A stretch of 64,000 nt of DNA from Streptomyces sp. R44. Its GTDB lineage: Bacteria; Actinomycetota; Actinomycetes; Streptomycetales; Streptomycetaceae. Position 1 is the stretch's first letter; each line of letters opens with the position of its first letter. Position numbers and translations under genes: made by a program. Shown one piece after another: positions 38,971 through 48,722 of the stretch. Below the pieces are notes generated by a model that was not told where the DNA came from, did not search any database, and saw only the letters and a list, made by a program, of their open reading frames with translations. The stretch lies in NCBI RefSeq assembly GCF_041053105.1, contig NZ_CP163444.1, positions 2,914,001 through 2,978,000 on the forward strand. The letters run 5' to 3'.

Positions 38971-39591
38971 TCACTCCTCTTCGCTGTCGGGGATGTCCTG
39001 GTCCAGGTAGGCGATCCGCAGGATGCTGACGGGCCGGGCGCCCTCGGGCCTGAGGGCCGGCTCGGACCCACGCGCCTCGTAGGGCCGGAGCAGTTCGTCG
39101 ATCCGCTCTCCGAGGCCGGCCAGCTCCTCGGGGGTGAGGTGGAGCAGGGAGTCGCCGAACTGCTCGGCCTCCCGCCATTCCCTCGGCAGCCGGTGCCGGT
39201 TCTCGATGGCCCGGGTGACCCGCTCGAAGTAGCGCTCGACGACGGCGGCGCTGAGCGCGTCGGCCGCGTCGGCGACCGTCGCGTCCTCGCTGTGGTCCGG
39301 CCATTCGGTGTACCGGGCGGTGGCCCGCCAGGGCTTCTCCCTCCCCCGTCCGCCGGGCGCCTCCTCCACCAGCCCGTACTTGGCGAGTATCCGCAGGTGG
39401 TACGAGCAGCTGGCCACGGATTCGCCGGTCAGCTCGGCGGCCCGGGTGGCGGTGAAGGGCCCGCTGCTGCGCAGCAGCCCCACCAGCGTCATCCGCAGCG
39501 GGTGGGCGTAGGCCCGCAGGGCGCGCGGGTCGGTGAGTCGGATGCTGCGGGGCTGTTCGCCCCCGGGCTGCGGTTCGCTGATCTCCGGCAT
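38971..39591 (-). CDS. ArsR-family helix-turn-helix regulator
   Basis: A 206-residue regulator with winged helix near the N-terminus (LRAYAHPLRMTLVGLLRSSG, RAAELTGESVASCSYHLRIL, KYGLVEE). No metal-binding Cys cluster typical of ArsR metal sensors is seen, so it probably senses an organic ligand. Upstream lies an A/T-rich region with three 14-bp repeats. Operon: regulator, MFS exporter, possibly arylamine N-acetyltransferase. Confidence 0.88.
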   Translation of the reverse strand: MPEISEPQPGGEQPRSIRLTDPRALRAYAHPLRMTLVGLLRSSGPFTATRAAELTGESVASCSYHLRILAKYGLVEEAPGGRGREKPWRATARYTEWPDHSEDATVADAADALSAAVVERYFERVTRAIENRHRLPREWREAEQFGDSLLHLTPEELAGLGERIDELLRPYEARGSEPALRPEGARPVSILRIAYLDQDIPDSEEE

Positions 39592-39603
39592 GATGAAAAG
39601 GTA

Positions 39604-39645
39604 TCTTTAGAAAGACTTCTTTACAAGCATTTCTCTACAAGCAGC
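39604..39645 (-). promoter_or_regulatory. Three 14-bp direct repeats before the ArsR gene
   Basis: Units at 39604, 39618 and 39632: TCTTTAGAAAGACT, TCTTTACAAGCATT, TCTCTACAAGCAGC. The stretch is notably A/T-rich for this genome and directly precedes the regulator start, so it probably contains the promoter and operators. The 14-bp phase is unusual. Confidence 0.6.
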
Positions 39646-39658
39646 CTCGGCGGCGACC

Positions 39659-42208
39659 TCACCCTCCTCCCGGTACGGCCACGAGCCCCCGCCCCGCCCC
39701 CACCACCGCGACGGCCCCGTCCCGATCCGTCCGCAGCACCCGCGCACCGCCCGCCCGCAGCGCCTCAAGGGTCCGGGGCGCCGGATGTCCGTACGGGTTG
39801 CCGCTCCCCGCCGAGACCAGCGCGAGTCTCGGCCGCACCAGCCGCATCAGGCCCGGGTCCTGGTGCGCGGAACCGTGATGGGCGACCTTGAGCACATCCA
39901 CCGGCCCGAGCCCCGGATGAACCCGCACCAACGCCCGCTGGGCCGGCGGTTCGAGATCCCCGAGGAGCAGCAGACTCAGCCCTCCGGCGGTACGGACGAG
40001 CAGCGTCACACTGGCGTCGTTGGGCCCATCGCCGCCCTCCCCGGCCCCCACGGACGCCCCCGAGCCGGCCGGCTCCCCGCCACCCGCCCACGGCCAGAGC
40101 ACCCGCCACTCCAGGGCCCCCACCCTCCGCCGCTCGCCCGGCCCCGCGCGGATCAGCGGCACCCCGGCGGCGGCCGCCGTCCGCCGCACGAACGCGGCCT
40201 GGCCGGGCGGCTCTTCGAGTCCCGTGGTCTGGATCGCGCCCACCGCCCTCCCCCGCAACACCCCGGGAAGTCCGGCGACATGGTCCGCGTGGAAATGGGT
40301 GAGCACCAGCAACGGCACCCGGCGCACCCCGAGTTCACGCAGACAGCGATCCACCGGTACGGGATCCGGGCCCGCGTCCACCACGACGGCGGAGTCCCCG
40401 CCCGCCGCCAGCACCGTCGCGTCCCCCTGCCCCACCTGGCACATCGCGAACACCCAACCCGGCGGCGGCCACCCGGTGACCCACCGGGCCAGCGGCACCG
40501 GCCGCACCACCACGAGCAGCAGCACCCCGGCGACGATCACGCCGACCCACCTCCGGGACGGCAGCCTGCGCGCCCCGAGGACCACCAGCGCCGTGAGCAG
40601 CGCCAGCGCGAGGCCGCCCCACCACCCGCCGGGCCAGGCCAGCTCGGCCCCCGGCAACGAGGCGCCCGTGCGGGCCACCCGTGCCAGCCACCCGGCCGGC
40701 CACCCCGCCACCCACGCGAGCCCCTCCGCGGCCCGCATCCAGACCGCCGCGAGGGCGAGCGTGGCGAACCCGCACACCGTCGCCGGCGCCACCGCGAGTT
40801 CGGCGACGAGGTTCGCCGGGACGGCGACCAGACTCACCCGGGCCGCGAAGACCACCACGACCGGCGCACACACCGCCTGCGCCGCCAGAGCCGCGCCCAG
40901 CGCCTCGGCCGGCCGGCCGGGCACCCGACGCCGGCGCAACGCCTCGCTCCAGCGCGGGGCGATCGTCAGCAGCGACCCGGTCGCCAGGACCGACAGCAGA
41001 AAGCCGTAACTGCGCGCGAGCCAGGGGTCGTAGAGCACCAGGACGAGGACGACCGCCGCCAGCGCCGGGATCAGCGATCTCCGGCGCCCGGTCCCGATCG
41101 CGAGGAGGGCGACGAGCCCACAGGCCGCGGCGCGCAGCACGCTCGGATCGGGTCGGCAGACGATCACGAAGGCCAGCGTCAGCCCTCCCCCGGCCAGCGC
41201 CGTGAACCTCAGGGACAACCCGATCCGTGGGGCGAGCCCACCCCGCTCCACCTGGTGCGCCCGCCCGGGCCGCCCGATGAGCAGCAGCAACACGACGGTG
41301 AGGTTGCTCCCGGACACGGCCAGCAGGTGGGTGAGGTCGGTCGCCTCGAACGCGTCCCGCAGCTCGGGTCCGATCCGGGAGGTGTCCCCGACGACCAGTC
41401 CGGGCAGCAACGCCCTCGCGTCCGGATCGAGCCCCTCGGTCGCCCTCTGCAGCCCTGCGCGCAGGTCCCCCGCCGTCCGTTGCAGCGCGCTCGGCGGTCC
41501 GACGATCCGCGGCGGTCCGGCCCCGTCGACCTTGAGCACCGCCGCGAAGGGCTCTCCGGCGCGCAGCGGCGGCGCGAGCCGGCCGCCGACCCGCAGCCGG
41601 GTGGAGGGCAGGAGCCGCAGCCATTCCTCCCGTCCCGCACCCGACGGCACGATCATCAGGACCGGCGTCCGGGTCCGGTGGACCGAGCCGTCCGACCGCT
41701 CGACCCGGGTCACCTCGCCGTCCAGGACGATCGAGACCGGCGCCATCGCGTTGCCCCGGACCTTGGGCCGGGTGAGCCGTGGATCGGAGGTCACCGCCAC
41801 CTCCAGCCGCGCCCGGGCGTACTCCCGTGCCAGTTCGGGCACGGGCCCCCGCCGCAGGTCCGCCGCGTGCAGCCCGGCCGAGGTGGCCCCGGCCGCGGCG
41901 CAGAGCAGCACCCCCGCCCACGCGGTCGCCCGTAACCGCCACCCGGGAGTCGCCCCCGGTAGGGCGGCGCCCGGACCGCCACCCGGGCCGTCGGGCCCCC
42001 GAACCGGCCGTCGTGCCAACAGGACCAGCGCCCCGACCAGGCAGACGGTGACACCGGCCACCGCCCACCACCCGGTGGCGCCCACGGCACAGGCCGCCGC
42101 CGCCCAGGCCGCCACCGCGAGGGGGACGAGCCGGAGATCGACCGGCTCCTCCCGCCGCACCGGCCCGGGCGCCCCGGGTTCCTCGCCGGTCACCTCGTCG
42201 TGCTTCAT
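39659..42208 (-). CDS. comEC: ComEC/Rec2-type DNA uptake channel protein
   Basis: An 849-residue inner-membrane protein: an N-terminal membrane/OB region, the Competence domain (LTHLLAVSGSNLTVVLLLL), further helices, and a C-terminal metallo-beta-lactamase-like domain (LTHFHADHVAGLPG, LKVAHHGSAHQDP). In naturally competent bacteria it conducts single-stranded DNA inward. Its ATG overlaps the comEA stop (ATGA). Whether it supports transformation here is unknown; such pairs are kept in many actinomycetes. Confidence 0.94.
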   Translation of the reverse strand: MKHDEVTGEEPGAPGPVRREEPVDLRLVPLAVAAWAAAACAVGATGWWAVAGVTVCLVGALVLLARRPVRGPDGPGGGPGAALPGATPGWRLRATAWAGVLLCAAAGATSAGLHAADLRRGPVPELAREYARARLEVAVTSDPRLTRPKVRGNAMAPVSIVLDGEVTRVERSDGSVHRTRTPVLMIVPSGAGREEWLRLLPSTRLRVGGRLAPPLRAGEPFAAVLKVDGAGPPRIVGPPSALQRTAGDLRAGLQRATEGLDPDARALLPGLVVGDTSRIGPELRDAFEATDLTHLLAVSGSNLTVVLLLLIGRPGRAHQVERGGLAPRIGLSLRFTALAGGGLTLAFVIVCRPDPSVLRAAACGLVALLAIGTGRRRSLIPALAAVVLVLVLYDPWLARSYGFLLSVLATGSLLTIAPRWSEALRRRRVPGRPAEALGAALAAQAVCAPVVVVFAARVSLVAVPANLVAELAVAPATVCGFATLALAAVWMRAAEGLAWVAGWPAGWLARVARTGASLPGAELAWPGGWWGGLALALLTALVVLGARRLPSRRWVGVIVAGVLLLVVVRPVPLARWVTGWPPPGWVFAMCQVGQGDATVLAAGGDSAVVVDAGPDPVPVDRCLRELGVRRVPLLVLTHFHADHVAGLPGVLRGRAVGAIQTTGLEEPPGQAAFVRRTAAAAGVPLIRAGPGERRRVGALEWRVLWPWAGGGEPAGSGASVGAGEGGDGPNDASVTLLVRTAGGLSLLLLGDLEPPAQRALVRVHPGLGPVDVLKVAHHGSAHQDPGLMRLVRPRLALVSAGSGNPYGHPAPRTLEALRAGGARVLRTDRDGAVAVVGAGRGLVAVPGGG

Positions 42209-43257
42209 GGCCGGACCAGCGGTTCGAGATCGGCGAACCGGCGCTCACCGATGCCGTTGACCTCCCGCAGCTCCCCGACCGACCGGAAGCCACCGTGCTC
42301 CGTCCTGTGGTCGACGATGTGCTGGGCGAGTACGGGCCCCACACCCGGGAGGCCGTCGAGCTGCTCGGCCGTGGCGGTGTTGAGGCTCAGCGGCGCCCCC
42401 GGCGCACCACCGCCCGCACCGTCGCCGCCCGGGCCCGAACCGCCGGCCGGGGGCCCGGGAAGACCGACCAGGACCTGCTCACCGTCGAACAGGACACGGG
42501 CCCGGTTGACCCCGGTGAGATCGGCGCCCGGCTCCGCCCCACCCGCCGCCCGCAGGGCGTCCGCCACTCGCGAGCCGGCCGGCAGGGTCAGCACCCCCGG
42601 CCTGCGCACCTTGCCGCCGATGTCGACGACGACCCGCGCCCCGGAAGCCCCGGCCTCCGGCCCCGGACCGGCCTTCGACGCCGGCGTGGGCGCGGGCACG
42701 GCGGCCGCGGGGGCGGGGACGGCGGCGCGGACGAGTTCGGGAGCGCGCACCGGCTCCGGCCGCCCGGTCCAGAAGTAGCCGCCCGCGAGGCCCGCGGCCA
42801 CGAGCAGGACCACCGTCAGCGCGGCCAGCGCCCTCGGCTCCAGCCCGCACCTGGTCTGCACCCACACCGGAGTCCGGTCCCGGAGCCGGGCGGCCAGCCG
42901 CTCCCGTACCCCTGGCGGGGAACCACGCTCCGGCGCCTCCGGCACCTCCCGGACCTCCGGCACCTCCGGCACGCGCACCGGAGGCGGTGCCACCACCGGA
43001 ACCGGTGGTGTCGCCGTGGGAAACAGGGCGTCCCCCCGCCGCCGTACGACCTCCCCCGGCATTCCGAGGACCCGGCCCACCGTGGCGCGCCTTCGTGCCC
43101 GGCCTGCGGGCGAGCCGCGCCCTGCGGGTCGACTGCGCCCGTCCGAACCGGGCGCCCTACCGGGCCCGCTGGTCGGGCCACCCGCCCTGCCCCGGGTCCT
43201 GGAGGTGGTCGATGAGATACGTGTACGAAGAGTCATGTCCGTGACGGTAGAGATCAC
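42205..43257 (-). CDS. comEA: ComEA-type DNA-binding protein
   Basis: A 350-residue (329 if the ATG at 43236 is used) protein: basic cytoplasmic head, one transmembrane helix (TVVLLVAAGLAGGYFW), Pro/Ala stalk, a SLBB-like domain (VVDIGGKVRRPGVLTLPAGS) and paired helix-hairpin-helix motifs (LNTATAEQLDGLPGVGPVLA, REVNGIGERRFADL). It would bind incoming DNA outside the membrane for ComEC. Neither possible start has a strong ribosome site. Confidence 0.9.
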   Translation of the reverse strand: MISTVTDMTLRTRISSTTSRTRGRAGGPTSGPGRAPGSDGRSRPAGRGSPAGRARRRATVGRVLGMPGEVVRRRGDALFPTATPPVPVVAPPPVRVPEVPEVREVPEAPERGSPPGVRERLAARLRDRTPVWVQTRCGLEPRALAALTVVLLVAAGLAGGYFWTGRPEPVRAPELVRAAVPAPAAAVPAPTPASKAGPGPEAGASGARVVVDIGGKVRRPGVLTLPAGSRVADALRAAGGAEPGADLTGVNRARVLFDGEQVLVGLPGPPAGGSGPGGDGAGGGAPGAPLSLNTATAEQLDGLPGVGPVLAQHIVDHRTEHGGFRSVGELREVNGIGERRFADLEPLVRP

Positions 43258-43340
43258 GGCAGGCCCGTGCGGAGCTCAGTCGTCTTCCGTGGACAGGCGC
43301 TCCGCTGTGGAAAACTCCCTCACCCTTGCGAGGGACGGCC

Positions 43341-43430
43341 GGGACTCGGCCCGCTGAGACGACGGGACTCGACCCGCTGAGACGACGGGTCTCGGCGCGG
43401 TGGGAAGACAGGTCTCAGCGCGGCGAGACC
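43341..43430. repeat. Four tandem 23-bp units overlapping the degV 3' end
   Basis: Units start at 43341, 43364, 43387 and 43410. The first two differ at one base (GGGACTCGGCCCGCTGAG and GGGACTCGACCCGCTGAG); the third and fourth are diverged. The fourth contains the degV stop, so the array looks like a duplicated gene end drifting downstream. Confidence 0.85.
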
Positions 43431-44260
43431 ACGACCGCGAGGAGCCCGGGGCCGGTGTGGGCGCCGATGACCGCGCCCACCTCGCTGACCTGGAGTGCCT
43501 CGATTCCCGGTACCCGTTCCGCGAGCCGGTCCGCGAGTGCGTCGGCCCGCTCCGGTGCGGAGAGGTGGTGCACGGCGATGTCGACGGGCCCGGAGCCGGC
43601 TCGCTCCACGGCGATCTCCTCCAGGCGCGCGATCGCCTTCGAGGCCGTTCGCACCTTCTCCCGCAGTTCGATCCGCCCGCCGTCGAGTTCGAGGAGCGGC
43701 TTCACGGCGAGCGCGGACCCGAGCAGTGCCTGTGCGGCGCCGATGCGGCCACCCCTGCGCAGATAGTCCAGGGTGTCGACGTAGAAGTAGGCGGAGGTGC
43801 CCGCGGCGCGCTTCTCGGCCGCCGCGACCGCCTCGTCGAGGGAACCGCCGGCTTCCGCGACCTCCGCCGCCGCGAGGGCGCAGAAGCCCAGCGCCATGCC
43901 GACCATGCGGGTGTCCACGACCCGTACGGGCAACGGCGCGTCCTTGGCGGCGAGCACGGCGGCGTCGTAGGTCCCGGAGACCTCGGCGGACAGATGGAGC
44001 GAGACGACGCCTTTCGCGCCCGCCGCGGCGGCCTCGCGGTAGGCCTCGGCGAAGACCTCGGGGCTCGGCCGCGAGGTGGTGACGGGCCGGCGCTTCTGCA
44101 GGGCCTCGGCAAGGGCCTTCGCCGAGATCTCGGTGCCCTCCTCAAGGGCGCGGTCGCCGATGACGACGGTCAGCGGGACCGTGGTGATGGCGTGCCGCTC
44201 CCTCGTCTGGCGTGGCAGGTAGGCCGTGGAATCGGTGACGATCGCGACATGCCGGGACAT
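43415..44260 (-). CDS. DegV family fatty-acid-binding protein
   Basis: A 281-residue protein of the DegV family (FakB-like), which binds a fatty acid and presents it to FakA kinase in Firmicutes. Motifs: VTDSTAYLPRQ, TSRPSPEVFAEAY, GVVSLHLSAEVSGTYDAA and VDTRMVGMALG. No FakA is present in the window. The last codons lie inside a 23-bp tandem repeat. Confidence 0.93.
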   Translation of the reverse strand: MSRHVAIVTDSTAYLPRQTRERHAITTVPLTVVIGDRALEEGTEISAKALAEALQKRRPVTTSRPSPEVFAEAYREAAAAGAKGVVSLHLSAEVSGTYDAAVLAAKDAPLPVRVVDTRMVGMALGFCALAAAEVAEAGGSLDEAVAAAEKRAAGTSAYFYVDTLDYLRRGGRIGAAQALLGSALAVKPLLELDGGRIELREKVRTASKAIARLEEIAVERAGSGPVDIAVHHLSAPERADALADRLAERVPGIEALQVSEVGAVIGAHTGPGLLAVVVSPR

Positions 44261-44356
44261 GAGCGGGAGGTTACCCGCCGAGGCTGTCGCACGGCAGCCC
44301 GGCCCCCCACCGGACGTCTGTCCGCGCCCCGGCGGGCTTCCCCGGGGCCCGTTCCG

Positions 44357-45082
44357 TCAGGTGGTGGTCTCCGGGCGGGCCGACTTCTCCCAGGGGTAGG
44401 CGGTGCGCCGGGGGTCGGGCCCGGCGATCGCGGACGGCTCGCCGGCCCCCGCCCCGGGAGGACCGGCCGCCCGGGCCGTCCCCGACGTGGCTCCCGGCGT
44501 CGTCCCGGAGGTGGCGGCCCCCGAGGCGCTCTCCGGCCCCGTCCAATGGCGCAGGGCACCCGCCTCGACGTCGATCTGCGCGCTGAGCGTCGACAGGTCG
44601 TCCTCCGCGAACTTCAGTGCCCGGTCCCGGGCGGCGCGCCGCAGCGCGTCGGCCGAGCCGGTGATCCGCTCGGTCCGCGCGGCGAGTTCGGGAAGCTGCC
44701 CGGTCACCCAGGCCCGGTCGGGCTCGCGCTCCAGGCGCTTGAGATCCGCGTCGAGTTCGAGTCCGTGGGCGCTGAGCCGGTGGAACAGGTCGAGCGACTC
44801 CTTCAGCGAGGCGTCCTCGGCGACGCCCGCCTGCAGTGCCTCCTGGGTGGCGCGCATCGAGGTGCGCAGCGAGAGCCGCAGCCGGGCCAGTTCCCCGGCG
44901 GCCCCGCCCTGGCCGAAGCTCTTGGCCCGCAGGGTGGTGTCCTCGACCGTGCGCCGGGCCTGGTCGATGGTGCGGTCGACGCCGCGCTTGGCGGCCTTCG
45001 CGACCTTCACGGTGACGAACACCCCGAGCGCCACGAAGGACAAGAAGAGCAGCGCCATGATCGTGATAATCGTGGCTTCCAT
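44357..45082 (-). CDS. Membrane-anchored coiled-coil protein of unknown function
   Basis: A 241-residue protein. One N-terminal transmembrane helix (IMALLFLSFVALGVFVTVKV) is followed by a helical, probably coiled-coil region (about 40-185; ARLRLSLRTSMRATQEAL, GLELDADLKRLEREPDR) and a Pro/Gly/Ala-rich tail. The ATG at 45082 has GGAGGGG eight nt upstream. Between leuS and degV; function unknown. Confidence 0.8.
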   Translation of the reverse strand: MEATIITIMALLFLSFVALGVFVTVKVAKAAKRGVDRTIDQARRTVEDTTLRAKSFGQGGAAGELARLRLSLRTSMRATQEALQAGVAEDASLKESLDLFHRLSAHGLELDADLKRLEREPDRAWVTGQLPELAARTERITGSADALRRAARDRALKFAEDDLSTLSAQIDVEAGALRHWTGPESASGAATSGTTPGATSGTARAAGPPGAGAGEPSAIAGPDPRRTAYPWEKSARPETTT

Positions 45083-45142
45083 GTGCGGCCCCTCCGCGTC
45101 CGTCGAATCCCCACGGCTGTGGTTCTTCCACGGTAAACGGAA

Positions 45143-45183
45143 GGGGCAGGCCGACGGTTCCATTCGAACCCTCAACCTGCCCC
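45143..45183 (-). terminator. Nested terminator hairpin after leuS
   Basis: Outer stem GGGGCAGG (45143-45150) with CCTGCCCC (45176-45183); inner stem GGTTC (45156-45160) with GAACC (45166-45170). A 16-bp palindrome CTTCCCCTAGGGGAAG (45188-45203) lies between it and the leuS stop. CCTTCCGTTTACC follows on the transcribed strand. Confidence 0.7.
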
Positions 45184-45211
45184 CACGCTTCCCCTAGGGG
45201 AAGGGCTGATG

Positions 45212-48085
<2,874 letters not shown>

Positions 48086-48144
48086 GGTCCTTGATGCTCC
48101 ATCGATCGTCTCTGCCCACTGCCACGAACTGCCCGAAATGAAAA

Positions 48145-48166
48145 ATCCCCTCGCACAGGAGGGGAT
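48145..48166 (-). terminator. Attenuator terminator before leuS
   Basis: Perfect 8-bp stem ATCCCCTC/GAGGGGAT with 6-nt loop, followed on the minus strand by TTTTTCATTTC. It sits 60 bp upstream of the leuS start and 45 bp downstream of a Leu-rich minigene, exactly where a premature terminator would act. It is the only hairpin with a proper U-run that I found in the window. Confidence 0.85.
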
Positions 48167-48220
48167 GCCGCGCCGACTCCGACGGGATGTCTGTCACCCG
48201 TCGGGACTGGTCAGCGCGGC
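48167..48220 (-). promoter_or_regulatory. Leader RNA helices of the leuS attenuator
   Basis: Two nested helices lie between the minigene and the terminator. The outer pairs 48210-48220 (which includes the minigene stop codon) with 48167-48177: 11 pairs with one G-U. The inner pairs CCGACGGG (48179-48186) with CCCGTCGG (48197-48204). Ribosome position on the minigene would decide whether the outer helix forms. I could not identify with certainty the strand that displaces the terminator. Confidence 0.65.
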
Positions 48221-48249
48221 TCGGTAAGCAGGAGGCGTACGGCACGCAT
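48211..48249 (-). CDS. Leucine leader peptide of leuS (MRAVRLLLTEPR)
   Basis: A 12-codon minigene, ATG to TGA, encoding MRAVRLLLTEPR with three consecutive Leu codons CTC, CTG, CTT. Stalling of the ribosome on these when charged tRNA-Leu is scarce would change folding of the RNA downstream and prevent termination before leuS. No ribosome site precedes the ATG; instead a TACCCT -10 hexamer lies exactly 6 nt upstream, the typical layout of a leaderless actinobacterial gene. Too short for usual gene finders. Confidence 0.8.
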   Translation of the reverse strand: MRAVRLLLTEPR

Positions 48250-48255
48250 GGCGCC

Positions 48256-48261
48256 AGGGTA
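48256..48261 (-). promoter_or_regulatory. Probable -10 box of the leaderless leuS leader transcript
   Basis: TACCCT (TANNNT) on the minus strand, six bases (GGCGCC) before the leader-peptide ATG, so transcription would start at or next to the A of ATG. No clear -35 is visible. Confidence 0.6.
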
Positions 48262-48340
48262 CCGCAGGGCCCGAGCGGGCCGCACCGGCGTTCCACGGAG
48301 CGGAGCGACCGCAGGGGCTCTCGGAGGGGCCGGACACGAA

Positions 48341-48373
48341 GAAGCGGGCCACTCGATCCGAGTGGCCCGCTTC
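48341..48373 (-). terminator. Terminator of the tandem tRNA-Ala genes
   Basis: Perfect 15-bp stem GAAGCGGGCCACTCG (48341-48355) with CGAGTGGCCCGCTTC (48359-48373), 3-nt loop, 7 bp past the tRNA 3' end; TTCGTG follows. Confidence 0.9.
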
Positions 48374-48380
48374 TCTTCTG

Positions 48381-48453
48381 TGGAGCTAAGGAGAATTGAA
48401 CTCCTGACCTCCTGCATGCCATGCAGGCGCTCTACCAACTGAGCTATAGCCCC
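48381..48453 (-). tRNA. tRNA-Ala (anticodon GGC), copy 1
   Basis: 73-nt cloverleaf: acceptor GGGGCTA/TAGCTCC with discriminator A, D-arm GCTCAGTTGGTAGAGC, anticodon stem CCTGC/GCAGG with loop ATGGCAT (anticodon GGC), T-arm AGGAG-TTCAATT-CTCCT. CCA is not fully encoded. Identical to the copies at 48528 and 52765. Confidence 0.97.
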
Positions 48454-48492
48454 GCGTGTGCGGAATTATTCAGATTACCGCAGAATCGGCAC

Positions 48493-48515
48493 GAGCCATC
48501 CAATACGGATGGCTC
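48493..48515 (-). terminator. Hairpin between the two tandem tRNA-Ala genes
   Basis: GAGCCATCC (48493-48501) pairs perfectly with GGATGGCTC (48507-48515), loop 5 nt. It either terminates copy 2 or guides processing of a joint precursor. Confidence 0.6.
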
Positions 48516-48527
48516 ACTTCCGTTCTG

Positions 48528-48600
48528 TGGAGCTAAGGAGAATTGAACTCCTGACCTCCTGCATGCCATGCAGGCGCTCTACCAACTGAGCTATAGCCCC
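48528..48600 (-). tRNA. tRNA-Ala (anticodon GGC), copy 2
   Basis: Same 73-nt sequence as copy 1, 74 bp upstream of it on the same strand. Anticodon GGC reads GCC and GCT codons, the main alanine codons of a GC-rich genome. Confidence 0.97.
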
Positions 48601-48722
48601 TCGATTTGTCGTCCCCGCTTCACTCTCGCTCGCGGCGACGGACAGAACAGTAACGGCCCGCCCGGCAGATCGCCAAATCGGTTTCTCCGCCCCGTACGGG
48701 GCCCCGGGTAGGGTCGCCGGTT

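Noticed and set aside
43341..43430. CRISPR-like array behind degV
   Set aside because: Units are contiguous with no spacers, only four copies, decaying in identity, and no cas gene is present.
45143..45183. tRNA-like T-arm (GGTTCGAAT) behind leuS
   Set aside because: Only a hairpin is formed; there is no D-arm, anticodon arm or acceptor stem, so it fits a terminator better.
48211..48438. A 75-codon frame running from tRNA-Ala copy 1 to the leuS leader
   Set aside because: Its first part is translated tRNA and terminator. Only the last 12 codons (the leader peptide) are credible.
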